A stretch of DNA of 64,000 nt, taken from CmP2 sp052084925 (GTDB lineage: Bacteria; Actinomycetota; Actinomycetes; Actinomycetales; Micrococcaceae). Where the stretch lies: positions 124,001 to 188,000 of the forward strand of contig JBQDEV010000003.1 in assembly GCA_052084925.1 (NCBI GenBank), written 5' to 3'. The position numbers and the translations under genes are program-made. Positions 1 to 7,415 of the stretch are shown here, one piece after another. Within the stretch, counting starts at the first letter, position 1, and every line of letters starts with the position of its first letter. Below the pieces are notes generated by a model. The model made no database searches and was not told where the DNA came from. It saw only the letters and a program-made list of their open reading frames with translations.

Positions 1-661
1 TCGCCGGATTCTCGGGGTCGTTGTAGAGCCCCATCGGCAGCCAGAGAGCGTCCTCGGCGGCTTCGGCCTCAGTGGGCCGGAGATTGAGCTGTTCGGCGGT
101 GCGGTCCGTCCACCGGTGGTGCGCCCGATACACCGGTGAGGCCATGACGAAGATCAAGGCCATCAGCGCCACGACCAGCAGCAGGATGGTCGACGGAGAT
201 CCGGGGGATGAAGAGCGTGCAAGGTGCCAGGTCTCCACATTGATGGCCACCATCATCAGGACCATCAGGGCGGTCACCCACCCGAGATATTCGATGGTGC
301 CGCGGTGGCCGGACTCCAGGCGGAGACGACCCCAGGCGGAGAGATCTGGGGAGCCTGGACTCATGACCGGTGACATGATGCCGAGTGCGGTGAGCAGGAC
401 AAACAGTCCGGAGCCGATGATGATCGTGGTGAACGCGGAGCCGAAGCTCTTCTCGGTCCAGCCGCGGACCTCACCGTCGGGGCCCCAGCCGGTGGGCAGC
501 ATCGCGGGAAGCTGGTCATAGACCACCGCACCCCAGACGTAGGCGGCGCCGAGGATGACCAGGGCGATCAGGTAGGGAACCCACAGCCGAGTGCGGCCCT
601 GCTGCGCGGCCATCGCCACCCGATGGTGGTCAGAATTCGGCTCATAGTCATCCGGTCTCAT
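1..661 (-). CDS. DUF1648/DUF5808-type membrane protein, partial (3' end outside window)
   Basis: Integral membrane protein whose C-terminus lies beyond the left edge. Reading from the ATG at 661, residues 26-46 form a hydrophobic segment followed by the DUF1648 hallmark YDQLPAMLPTGWGPDGEV (48-65). Two or three more membrane segments follow, then a soluble stretch ending in LWLPMGLYNDPENPA, typical of DUF5808. AGGAGGG lies directly against this ATG, an unusually tight spacing, so a start slightly downstream (GTG near 619) is possible. A broken copy of the 3' half lies at 6695-6970 and shows how the missing C-terminus probably reads (VPKREGYGIG, then a hydrophobic tail). DUF1648 proteins resemble SdpI-type immunity/signalling membrane proteins, but no specific function can be given. 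Confidence 0.75.
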   Translation of the reverse strand, partial: MRPDDYEPNSDHHRVAMAAQQGRTRLWVPYLIALVILGAAYVWGAVVYDQLPAMLPTGWGPDGEVRGWTEKSFGSAFTTIIIGSGLFVLLTALGIMSPVMSPGSPDLSAWGRLRLESGHRGTIEYLGWVTALMVLMMVAINVETWHLARSSSPGSPSTILLLVVALMALIFVMASPVYRAHHRWTDRTAEQLNLRPTEAEAAEDALWLPMGLYNDPENPA

Positions 662-718
662 CCCTCCTAGCTTAGGTTGCTGAGGTGGCGACGTGGAGGC
701 TGTCGCTGGAGAGCGTCG

Positions 719-735
719 TTCCCATAGAATGGGAA
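719..735. promoter_or_regulatory. IclR-type operator, autoregulatory site
   Basis: Perfect inverted repeat TTCCCAT-AGA-ATGGGAA immediately upstream of the IclR start at 738. The same 7-3-7 palindrome recurs at 1435, 1519, 18361 and 18445. Its overlap with the RBS/start zone suggests direct autorepression (inference). Confidence 0.7.
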
Positions 736-737
736 GC

Positions 738-1391
738 ATGACTGAGTCAGTATCGTCCTCGTCGTCTTCGAATCGCACGCTCGATCGGGTCGTGCAGATC
801 CTGGACGCTCTGGACGTCTCCTCCTGCAGTGCCTCCGAACTCGCGCGGCGCACCGGCCTTTCGGTGTCGACTGTGCATCGGCTGGCGATGTCGATGACGG
901 AGCACGGATTTCTGCGCCGTGACAGCGACGGACTCTTCCGGATGGGGCAGCGCTTTGTCCGCTCCGCACTGGAGGCAGCCGCGTTGCCGGTGCTGCGGGA
1001 ATTGCAACGAAAGACTGGGGAGACCGCACAGCTGTGGGTGCGCCGCGGCGAGCACCGTCTGTGCCTGGCCACCGTCGACAGCGCCCACGAACTGCGTGCG
1101 GCCCTGCCCTTGGGGACTCGATTGGCCCTTCCGGCCGGGTCGGCCGGCCGCATTCTGGCCCGAGATCAGCGGGCCTGGGCCGAGATTGCCGAGCGCGGTT
1201 GGGCCGGGGCGGAAAGTGACCGCACGCCAGGGTTGGGTTCGGTGAGCGCGCCCGTGATTGTCGGAGAGCAGTTGATCGCCGCCGTCTGTCTCGCGCTGCC
1301 GCTGGTGCGTGTCTCCGTCTCGCCGGGGGAGGATTTCGGGGACGACGTGGCGGCCGCCGCGCGCGAGATCGCCGCCGCAGCCCAGCACTGA
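738..1391 (+). CDS. IclR-family transcriptional regulator
   Basis: A 217-residue regulator with an N-terminal winged helix (about residues 12-70; LSVSTVHRLAMSM is the recognition-helix region) and a degenerate IclR effector domain (about 80-215), somewhat shorter than the usual 240-260 residues. The ATG at 738 was chosen because the in-frame GTG at 693 and ATG at 729 lie upstream of or inside the operator 719-735. It sits upstream of, and codirectional with, the CoA-transferase/lyase/transporter operon. The palindrome at its own start recurs twice in that operon's promoter and twice ahead of 18490. The inferred effector is a hydroxycarboxylate or its CoA thioester. A 24-bp imperfect tandem duplication (1371-1418) spans the stop codon. 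Confidence 0.88.
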   Translation: MTESVSSSSSSNRTLDRVVQILDALDVSSCSASELARRTGLSVSTVHRLAMSMTEHGFLRRDSDGLFRMGQRFVRSALEAAALPVLRELQRKTGETAQLWVRRGEHRLCLATVDSAHELRAALPLGTRLALPAGSAGRILARDQRAWAEIAERGWAGAESDRTPGLGSVSAPVIVGEQLIAAVCLALPLVRVSVSPGEDFGDDVAAAAREIAAAAQH

Positions 1392-1434
1392 GGCGCCGCC
1401 GCAGCCCACCACTGAGGCGCCGCGGTTTCCCACT

Positions 1435-1451
1435 TTCCCAGACCGTGGGAA
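1435..1451. promoter_or_regulatory. IclR-type operator O1, upstream of CoA-transferase promoter
   Basis: Inverted repeat TTCCCAG-ACC-GTGGGAA centred at 1443, with an extra half-site TTCCCAC at 1427-1433. It lies upstream of the -35 at 1468 and exactly 84 bp centre-to-centre from the site at 1519-1535. Confidence 0.7.
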
Positions 1452-1467
1452 GTTTCACGTCGAATCA

Positions 1468-1496
1468 TTGTGACCTGAATCACGGGGCTGTACGGT
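1468..1496 (+). promoter_or_regulatory. Putative sigma70-type promoter of the CoA-transferase operon
   Basis: TTGTGA, 17-bp spacer, TACGGT. The same TTGTGACCTG start occurs in the promoter ahead of 18490, also placed between two operators. Predicted transcription start near 1503. Confidence 0.5.
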
Positions 1497-1518
1497 TCCT
1501 GCAACCCAAAAGCAGGGC

Positions 1519-1535
1519 CTCCCATCCAGTGGGAA
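1519..1535. promoter_or_regulatory. IclR-type operator O2, downstream of CoA-transferase promoter
   Basis: Imperfect inverted repeat CTCCCAT-CCA-GTGGGAA centred at 1527. It lies in the predicted 5' UTR, so occupancy should block transcription or support looping with O1, 84 bp (about eight helical turns) away. Confidence 0.7.
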
Positions 1536-1559
1536 GCTCGCGAGGAAAGGTGGCAGGCC

Positions 1560-2852
1560 ATGGTGGCTCACGAGAATCATCCCCCGTTGGAGGGCGTCCG
1601 CGTCCTGGAACTCGGCAACTTCATCGCCGCGCCCTTCGCGGCCCGCGTTTTCGGCGACTTCGGCGCCGAAGTGATCAAGATTGAACGCCCAGGATCCGGC
1701 GACGAGCTGCGCGACTGGCGCAAGACCCGGGGCGAGACCTCGATGCTGTTCCGCACCCTGGCTCGGAACAAGAAGTCGGTGGAACTGGATCTGCGCAGCG
1801 ACGCCGGCCAGGCAGCCATCAAGCAGCTGGTGGCCAGCACCGACGTGGTGATCGAGAACTTCCGCCCGGGCACCCTGGAACGCTGGGGGCTGGCCCCGGA
1901 GACCCTGATGGAAATCAACCCCGACCTGGTGCTGGTGCGGATCTCCGGGTACGGGCAGACCGGCCCGTACCGCGATCGGGCTGGCTTCGGTTCCTCGGCG
2001 GAATCCTTTGCTGGGCTGCGCTACATCACCGGTGAGCCGGACCGTCCCGCGGGCCGTGCGGCGGCCTCCATGGGGGACACCGTGGCCGGGCTCTACGGGG
2101 TGATCGGCGCACTGATGCTGATGTTCCAGAAGGCGCAGGAGCGCGCGGCGAAGAACCAGGCGACGGAGACGAACCGGTCAGCTGCTTCGACTGACCCGCA
2201 GACCCTGGCCGAGCGCCAAGTGGTCGACGTCGCCCTCTACGAGGGGGTCTTCTCCCTGCTGGAATCCCTCGTACCCGACTACGACGCATACGGCATGGTG
2301 CGCCAGCGCACCGGCGGCCGACTGCCCGGTGTGGTGCCCACCGGCTCCTACTCCACCGGTGACGGGCTGGAAGTGGTGATCGGCGGGAACTCGAACTCGG
2401 TGTTCCGCCGCCTGATGACCGCCATCGATCGTCCGGATCTGGCCGAGGATGACACGCTGAGCACCACCGAGGCGCGCGGCGCCCGGGAAGAGGAACTTAA
2501 CGGGGCGATCACCGAGTGGACCTCGGCGCGGGATCTGAAGGAGGTGCTCGACGCCCTCAATGAGGCCGGGGTGCCGGCCGGGCCGGTCTATGACGCCCCC
2601 AGCCTGGCTGAGGACGAGCACTACCTGGCCCGCAACATGATCGAGGTGCACGACGTCGTCGTCGAGGATCAGCCGGAGCCGATCCGCTTCCCCGGCGTGG
2701 TGCCCAAGATTCCCGGACACCAGGGTGAGGTGCGCTGGGTGGGACCCGACCTCGGGGAACACACCGCGGAGGTGCTGGAGGGGTTGCAAGGTTTCAGCAC
2801 CGAGCAGCTGGCTGAGATGACCGGGCGCAGCGTCGTCGGCGCGGATCGCTGA
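1560..2852 (+). CDS. Class III (CaiB/BaiF) CoA-transferase
   Basis: A 430-residue family III CoA-transferase that moves CoA between carboxylic acids; length is normal. Visible family features are the N-terminal LEGVRVLELGNF, the IKIERPGSGDE region (39-49), NKKSVELDLR, NFRPGTLERWG, and the catalytic Asp in GDTVAGLYG (D173). The ATG at 1560 has a GAGGAAAGG ribosome-binding site. It is first in an operon with an HMG-CoA-lyase-like enzyme (10-bp gap) and a 2-hydroxycarboxylate transporter. The inferred job is to activate an imported hydroxy acid to its CoA thioester before cleavage. The exact acid (citramalate, malate, itaconate-derived or other) cannot be read from sequence. Two IclR-type operators flank its promoter. 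Confidence 0.88.
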   Translation: MVAHENHPPLEGVRVLELGNFIAAPFAARVFGDFGAEVIKIERPGSGDELRDWRKTRGETSMLFRTLARNKKSVELDLRSDAGQAAIKQLVASTDVVIENFRPGTLERWGLAPETLMEINPDLVLVRISGYGQTGPYRDRAGFGSSAESFAGLRYITGEPDRPAGRAAASMGDTVAGLYGVIGALMLMFQKAQERAAKNQATETNRSAASTDPQTLAERQVVDVALYEGVFSLLESLVPDYDAYGMVRQRTGGRLPGVVPTGSYSTGDGLEVVIGGNSNSVFRRLMTAIDRPDLAEDDTLSTTEARGAREEELNGAITEWTSARDLKEVLDALNEAGVPAGPVYDAPSLAEDEHYLARNMIEVHDVVVEDQPEPIRFPGVVPKIPGHQGEVRWVGPDLGEHTAEVLEGLQGFSTEQLAEMTGRSVVGADR

Positions 2853-2862
2853 GATCGGAAGC

Positions 2863-3807
2863 GTGACGACAATGCCGAATCAGATGACGAATCAGCCGAC
2901 ACATCAGACACAGAGCCAGACGCAGCACCAGATCGCTTCCGTGCAGATCACCGACGTGCTGCTGCGCGACGGACTCCAGGACGAGAAATCCGTGCTGACC
3001 CCGGAACAGCGCATCGACCTGGGTCAGCAACTGGCCGCCGCCGGGGTGACCCGGATGGAGGTCGGTTCCATGGTCAACCCTGCGCGGGTGCCGCAGATGG
3101 CCGGTAGCGAGGACGTGCTCGCTGGGCTCCAGCGCACCACCGACGCCGAGCTGACCCTGCTGGTGCTCAACGCCCGTGGCGTGCAGCGCGCAGTCGATGC
3201 GGGGGCGGAACACATCCAGATCGTGGCTTCGGCCTCGGAGGCGCACAGCCAGCGCAACGCCGGCAGGTCGGTGGAAACCGCGGTCGCCGAACTGGGGGAG
3301 CAGCTGGCGGTGGCACCGGATACCCACTTCTTCGCCGGGATCTCCACCGCCTTCACTTGCCCCTTCGAGGGAGAGATTCCCGCAGAGCGCCTGGTGCGCA
3401 TCGTCCGCCAGTTCGCGGAGATGGGCGTCACCGAGATCGGCCTAGCCGACACCCTGGGCACCACCGAACCGGAGCAGGTGGTGGCCAGTCTGGATGCGGT
3501 GCTCGCGGCGGAACCGGAGCTGACCTATCACCTGCATCTGCACAACGCGCACGGCCGCGCCTTGGACACGGTCGACGCCGCGCTGCGCGTGGGGGTGCGC
3601 CGTTTCGATGCGGCCGCCGGCGGCTACGGGGGCTGCCCCTTCGCCCCGGGTGCGGCCGGAAACCTCGCCACCGAGGAACTGGTCCGCCACCTGCATGCCG
3701 CCGGGGTGGACACCGGCATCGACCCGGCCGCGGTGGCCGAGGTCTCCCGCCGGGCCACCGCCCTGCTGGCCGCCGCGCCAGCGCTCGATCTTCAGGAGTC
3801 CCGATGA
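2863..3807 (+). CDS. HMG-CoA-lyase-like DRE-TIM metallolyase
   Basis: A 314-residue TIM-barrel lyase of the HMG-CoA lyase group, which cleaves 3-hydroxy-3-methyl-type acyl-CoAs into an acyl-CoA plus a keto acid. Visible features are LRDGLQ (34-39), metal-ligand HLHLHNAHGR, and the HMGL signature GGYGGCPFAPGAAGN with its catalytic Cys near residue 252. The start is GTG at 2863; the first 25 residues are a Gln/Thr-rich tail and later starts are possible. The stop overlaps the transporter start (ATGA). Context with a CoA-transferase and hydroxycarboxylate carrier points to a substrate such as citramalyl-CoA or a homologue, but true HMG-CoA lyase activity for leucine breakdown is a real alternative, since the leucine operon here carries a CitE-type lyase instead. 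Confidence 0.85.
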   Translation: MTTMPNQMTNQPTHQTQSQTQHQIASVQITDVLLRDGLQDEKSVLTPEQRIDLGQQLAAAGVTRMEVGSMVNPARVPQMAGSEDVLAGLQRTTDAELTLLVLNARGVQRAVDAGAEHIQIVASASEAHSQRNAGRSVETAVAELGEQLAVAPDTHFFAGISTAFTCPFEGEIPAERLVRIVRQFAEMGVTEIGLADTLGTTEPEQVVASLDAVLAAEPELTYHLHLHNAHGRALDTVDAALRVGVRRFDAAAGGYGGCPFAPGAAGNLATEELVRHLHAAGVDTGIDPAAVAEVSRRATALLAAAPALDLQESR

Positions 3808-5234
3808 ACACCCGTGCCGATCAGACCGACAAGACGCTCGCTCAAGACGCAATGGCCATGGACCTGATGGTCGGAACCGGGCTGGAATCCCCCGTCGCTC
3901 GACCCACCGACCAGCGCCGGGGCGCACACTACCCGGGATCCACCCGCACCCGGATCGCCTCACTGCCGGTGCCCGTGTACCTGGTGATGGCCGGCATCGT
4001 GCTCACCGCGGCAATCCTGGGCACCATCCCGCCGTCGATGGTCTCCGGGTTCGCCGTCACCATCCTGCTGGGCGGGGTGCTGATCTGGGTGGGCAACCTG
4101 ATTCCTCGGGTGCGTGACTTCGGGCTGCCCACGATTCTGTGCACCTTCGTGCCCTCGATCTTGGTGTTCTTCGGGTTGATGCCGCAGAACATTATCGACG
4201 TCGTCACCGGGTTCGTCACCGAGCAGGGGTTCCTGGACTTCTTCGTGATCGCCATCATCACCGGATCGATCATGGGCATGCCGCGGGCACTGCTGATCAA
4301 GGCCGGACCGCGCTTCGCCATCCCGCTGGTGGGTTGCCTGCTGCTGACCTTCCTCGTGATCGGGACCCTGGCCACCCTCACCGGACGCGGATTTATCGAG
4401 GGCATCCTGATGTTCGCGGCCCCCGCCATGGGCGGCGGCATCGGAATCAGCGCCATTCCGATGTCGGAGATGTACTCGGCCCAGGTCGGCGGAACGCCCG
4501 CGGACTTCATGGGCGACCTGATGTCGGTGATCGTGCTGGCGAACATCGTCTGCATCCTCTGCGCCGGACTGCTGAACGGGCTGGGCAAGAACGGCAAGCA
4601 GTGGTTCGTCGGCTTCAACGGCAACGGCCAGCTGCTGCGGGTCCAGGGCAAGCGCGAGGACCTGAAGCTCCCGGCCAAGCGGAAGGTCTCTTCCTTTATC
4701 TCGCTGGGCAAGGGCCTGGCCATCGCGGCCACCCTGTTCGTTGCCGGCAACCTGCTCGGGGCGACGGTGGGACTGCTGCACGCCTACGCCTGGAGCATTA
4801 TCCTGGTGGCCGCGGTGAAGCTGTTCAACGTGCTGCCGCAGGACGTGGAAGACTCCGCCACCGACTGGGGCGACCTGGTCAACGCCACTCTGGTGCCGGC
4901 GCTGCTGGTGGGGGTGAGCATCTCCTACATCAACATCAACGAGGTGCTCGATTCGCTCTCCAGCCCGTCGTTCCTGTTCCTGACGGTCACCACGGTACTG
5001 ATTGCGGGCATCACCTCGGGGGTGATCGGCTGGTTCCTGAAGTTCAACTTCATCGAGATCAGCATCGTGCCCGGGCTGATCATGGCGGATACCGGCGGCT
5101 CCGGTGACGTGTCGGTGCTCTCGGCCGCGGATCGCATGCACCTGATGCCGTTCGCCGCGCTGAGCACCCGGCTGGGCGGGGCGCTGAACCTGTTCCTGGC
5201 CACCCTGCTCACCCCGCTGCTGGTGCTGAGCTGA
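3804..5234 (+). CDS. 2-hydroxycarboxylate transporter (2HCT, CitS/MaeN/CimH type)
   Basis: A 476-residue secondary transporter with about 11-13 hydrophobic segments after a 50-residue cytoplasmic N-terminus. It carries the two diagnostic Gly-rich re-entrant loops of the 2HCT family: APAMGGGIGISAIPM (206-220) and MADTGGSGDVSVLSAADRM (427-445). Known members carry citrate, malate, citramalate or lactate with Na+ or H+. The start overlaps the lyase stop by 4 bp (ATGA), so it is translationally coupled and should import the substrate of the two enzymes. The last about 20 bp of the gene and the following sequence are duplicated at 8511, where they mark the end of an insert. Its substrate is unknown. 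Confidence 0.88.
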   Translation: MNTRADQTDKTLAQDAMAMDLMVGTGLESPVARPTDQRRGAHYPGSTRTRIASLPVPVYLVMAGIVLTAAILGTIPPSMVSGFAVTILLGGVLIWVGNLIPRVRDFGLPTILCTFVPSILVFFGLMPQNIIDVVTGFVTEQGFLDFFVIAIITGSIMGMPRALLIKAGPRFAIPLVGCLLLTFLVIGTLATLTGRGFIEGILMFAAPAMGGGIGISAIPMSEMYSAQVGGTPADFMGDLMSVIVLANIVCILCAGLLNGLGKNGKQWFVGFNGNGQLLRVQGKREDLKLPAKRKVSSFISLGKGLAIAATLFVAGNLLGATVGLLHAYAWSIILVAAVKLFNVLPQDVEDSATDWGDLVNATLVPALLVGVSISYININEVLDSLSSPSFLFLTVTTVLIAGITSGVIGWFLKFNFIEISIVPGLIMADTGGSGDVSVLSAADRMHLMPFAALSTRLGGALNLFLATLLTPLLVLS

Positions 5235-5473
5235 CCTCCTGATCTACATCGGGTAGACGCGGAAATCGACCGCGTGCACCGGGGGACCGGTGCGCGCGGT
5301 CGCGTCGTCGTCAAAAGTGAACTCCTCTAACATGGCGCGCGGTTCCGGATGATCCAGCAGGTCGCGGAACACCCACGGGTTGTCGGCGTCGCGCAGGGCA
5401 TCGAGCACGCTGATCCCGGCGGCGCGGTGGTCGGCTTGGTTCAGCCCCCACGCGACCTCTTCGGCCCAGTCCA
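5215..5473. repeat. Left copy of duplicated segment (transporter 3' end plus PIG-L 3' part)
   Basis: From 5215 the sequence matches 8511-8937. The first about 48 bp are identical, covering the transporter stop and the PIG-L stop; after that the copies are clearly diverged. Relative to the right copy, 162 bp are missing between two GGATGATCC repeats, an in-frame loss of 54 PIG-L codons. Confidence 0.85.
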
Positions 5474-5771
5474 TGGTGACGTCGTCGCCTGTGCCGCGGG
5501 ACAGGACCCGTCCGACGTATCGAGGTCCGCCTCTGTGGAGGCTTTCGGCTACGATTTCGGCGATCAGCCCATAGGTCATGACGCGCCCTTCCGGGATCTG
5601 AGCAACCAGGTCCAGGACCGCCGAAGAGTATTCATCAGCCCGAGATGCAGTGTCATCGCGTTGCGCTGGTGCGGATGGTTCCCGTGTCACCGGGCTAGGC
5701 CATCGTGACGTCGGCGTGCCATGTCTGGCCAGGCTAACGCGCTCTTCGGTACCGTCGTTCTTCGACACCAT
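5244..5771 (-). pseudogene. Chimeric ORF: truncated alkyltransferase-like (ATL) N-part fused to PIG-L C-part
   Basis: An open frame of 175 codons made of two unrelated pieces. Residues about 40-100 match MGMT/ATL DNA-binding proteins (AVLDLVAQIPEGRVMTYG, then GPRYVGRVLSRGTG), but the part after the recognition region is missing. Residues about 102-175 match the C-terminal third of the PIG-L deacetylase at 8540-9310 with 54 internal residues deleted. The fusion point lies around MDWAEEVAWGLNQADHRA. Neither half keeps a complete fold: the PIG-L part lacks the AHPDD zinc motif. It is best read as a recombination relic that happens to stay in frame; a functional DNA-binding fusion is unlikely but not excluded. 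Confidence 0.7.
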
Positions 5772-5794
5772 GCGGACGCAAAGAAGGGGATACG

Positions 5795-6688
5795 ATGCGT
5801 CGACTGATCGCTCGATCCGGACGCCTGTGGCGGGCGCTCATCGTCTTTGGATTCCTGGTGATCATCGCTGACCTGGTCGGCATCATCTCGCCACCCGAGG
5901 GCATCGTATGGATACTGGGGGTTGTCGCCATGATCGTCGCGGGAATCCTGCTCGCGCAGGTCGCCCCGCGGGCCGAACCCCACGAGCCAGTGCAGTTGCA
6001 GGCTCCAGTTCGCGGCCGGTGGCTCGCGATTAACAGTCCAGGCCAGAACATACCCAGCCATGGCACTCGCACTCGTGGACAGCTCTGCGCGGTGGACCTC
6101 ACGCACCCCACGGTGACGGAGGATTTGATCACCAACATCAATCCTTCCGCTTTGCGCAAAGGATGGATCGGCAGCACACCGCAGAGTTTCACGTGCTTCG
6201 GAGAACTCGTCTACTCGATGGCTGCGGGAACCGTGGTAGAAGCCTCCGATGGGCAGCAGGATCAGCGCGCCCGGAACACCTGGATCTCGTTGATGTGGAT
6301 GCTCACCGTGGAAAGCTTCCTTCGGGATGTTCTGCTGGGCACCCGTGCCGTGCTCGGTAACCGGGTGATCGTTCGGCATGACGACGGAACTTTTGCAGCC
6401 TATGCTCACCTGAAGCGCGGCTCCTTGGCGGTACGTGTGGGGCAACGTGTTGATGCTGGAGAGATGCTTGCCGAGGTTGGCAACACCGGGAACACTTCTG
6501 AGCCTCACTTGCACGTGCAGCTAATGGACCGAGGCAATGTCGATGCCGCCGCGGGACTGACCATGGTCTGGTCCAATCTGGTGCTCAGTAACACGGATCC
6601 GGCTTGGGAAAAGCACCGGACGGAACCTACCTCCAGTGCGTTGGCTGCGATGCCCCGCAATGGGCAAATTTTCGTCGTCAAACGTTAG
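5795..6688 (+). CDS. M23 (LytM-type) metallopeptidase domain protein, membrane-anchored
   Basis: A 297-residue protein with two N-terminal membrane segments (about 14-32 and 38-54), then a long linker and an M23 beta-lytic peptidase domain in the C-terminal half. The hallmark pieces are GNRVIVRHDDGTFAAYAHL, VGQRVDAGEMLAEVGNTGN and the zinc/catalytic HLHVQLMD. M23 enzymes cut peptidoglycan cross-bridges or act as scaffolds. The ATG at 5795 has an AAGGGG ribosome-binding site. It lies inside the 5235-8530 insert between gene relics, so it was probably acquired with that segment. Substrate and physiological role are unknown. Confidence 0.8.
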   Translation: MRRLIARSGRLWRALIVFGFLVIIADLVGIISPPEGIVWILGVVAMIVAGILLAQVAPRAEPHEPVQLQAPVRGRWLAINSPGQNIPSHGTRTRGQLCAVDLTHPTVTEDLITNINPSALRKGWIGSTPQSFTCFGELVYSMAAGTVVEASDGQQDQRARNTWISLMWMLTVESFLRDVLLGTRAVLGNRVIVRHDDGTFAAYAHLKRGSLAVRVGQRVDAGEMLAEVGNTGNTSEPHLHVQLMDRGNVDAAAGLTMVWSNLVLSNTDPAWEKHRTEPTSSALAAMPRNGQIFVVKR

Positions 6689-6694
6689 CGCGAT

Positions 6695-6970
6695 CTAGAG
6701 CGTGAACGCGATGATCAGCAACGGGGCGATGATGGCGACGGCGAAGACGACGATCGCCATCCTGCCCTTGCGTGAGCCCACGTTCACGGTGGTGCCGATC
6801 CCGTAGCCCTCGCGCTTCGGAACCATCATCGCCGGATTCTCGGGGTCGTTGTAGAGCCCCATCGGTAGCCAGAGGGCGTCCTCGGCGGTTTCGGCCTCAG
6901 TGGGCCGGAGATTGAGCTGTTCGGCGGGGAGCCGAAGCTCTTCTCGGTCCAGCCGCGGACCTCACCGAAC
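6695..6970 (-). pseudogene. Remnant of a DUF1648/DUF5808 gene (internal deletion)
   Basis: This is a duplicate of the gene at 1-661. 6832-6930 matches 1-101 nearly perfectly, then jumps to sequence matching 438-477, so about 340 bp are missing between short GCGG microhomologies. The junction is out of frame (GWTEKSFGS on one side, AEQLNLRPTEAE on the other). It supplies the C-terminal coding part that the window edge cuts from the intact gene. No start codon remains in frame; non-functional. Confidence 0.8.
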
Positions 6971-7415
6971 CGTGTACGTTCGATCGCGTGGTGCATTTCC
7001 TGGGCTCCTTAGACGACGCGGAACTCCTCGGCGACGTGTCAGAACGTCATCAATCGAAGCAACTGCTAGGCGATTTCATCGGCGAATCGTAGACGTAGCA
7101 ACCCAGCCTGTTATCGGTGACGCCGTGCGTTGGCGCCCTCCCCTTCGGTGATCGGACCGCTAGGTGTTGCTCGCCAGATTGTTGTTGACAGGTCCCTCGG
7201 TCGCGACTGCGACAGCAGGGGCTCGCAAATCTCAATGTTAGAGCGGGGCATGGTGGTGAACCTTTCGAAATAGACCACCATTGAGCCGCTTGGAGTGCAA
7301 GCGTTTTTTTGTAGCCGAGGTCAGCTTGGCCCTCAAGGTGACGCAACACGAAGAGTCACTTTCGGATTCGTTGTCGAGTTGAATGCTCCGACACGGAAGT
7401 TCTACTCTGACAGTT
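6971..7415. other. Gene-poor stretch between the DUF5808 remnant and the serine hydrolase
   Basis: About 445 bp of lower GC content. Short open frames occur on both strands but none has a ribosome-binding site, recognisable motif or convincing codon use. An A/T-rich run near 7305 and the hydrolase promoter at 7379-7408 are the only visible signals. It is probably insert debris. Confidence 0.4.
7379..7408 (+). promoter_or_regulatory. Putative promoter of the serine hydrolase, leaderless
   Basis: TTGAAT, 18-bp spacer, TACTCT. The predicted start point falls at or next to the ATG at 7416, consistent with a leaderless transcript and the absence of a ribosome-binding site. Confidence 0.4.

Noticed and set aside
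1371..1418. 24-bp tandem duplication across the IclR stop codon
   Set aside because: It duplicates the last codons plus stop but leaves the protein unchanged; no functional meaning seen.
3960..5141. Long minus-strand open frame opposite the 2HCT transporter
   Set aside because: Low-complexity His/Asp/Gln protein without motif; the transporter frame explains the sequence.
3804..5234. DUF3100-type transporter assignment
   Set aside because: The two Gly-rich loops GGGIGISAIPM and GGSGDVSVLSAADRM match the 2HCT family better.
7050..7349. 99-codon minus-strand frame in the insert
   Set aside because: No start signal or recognised family, and low-complexity ends; treated as insert debris.
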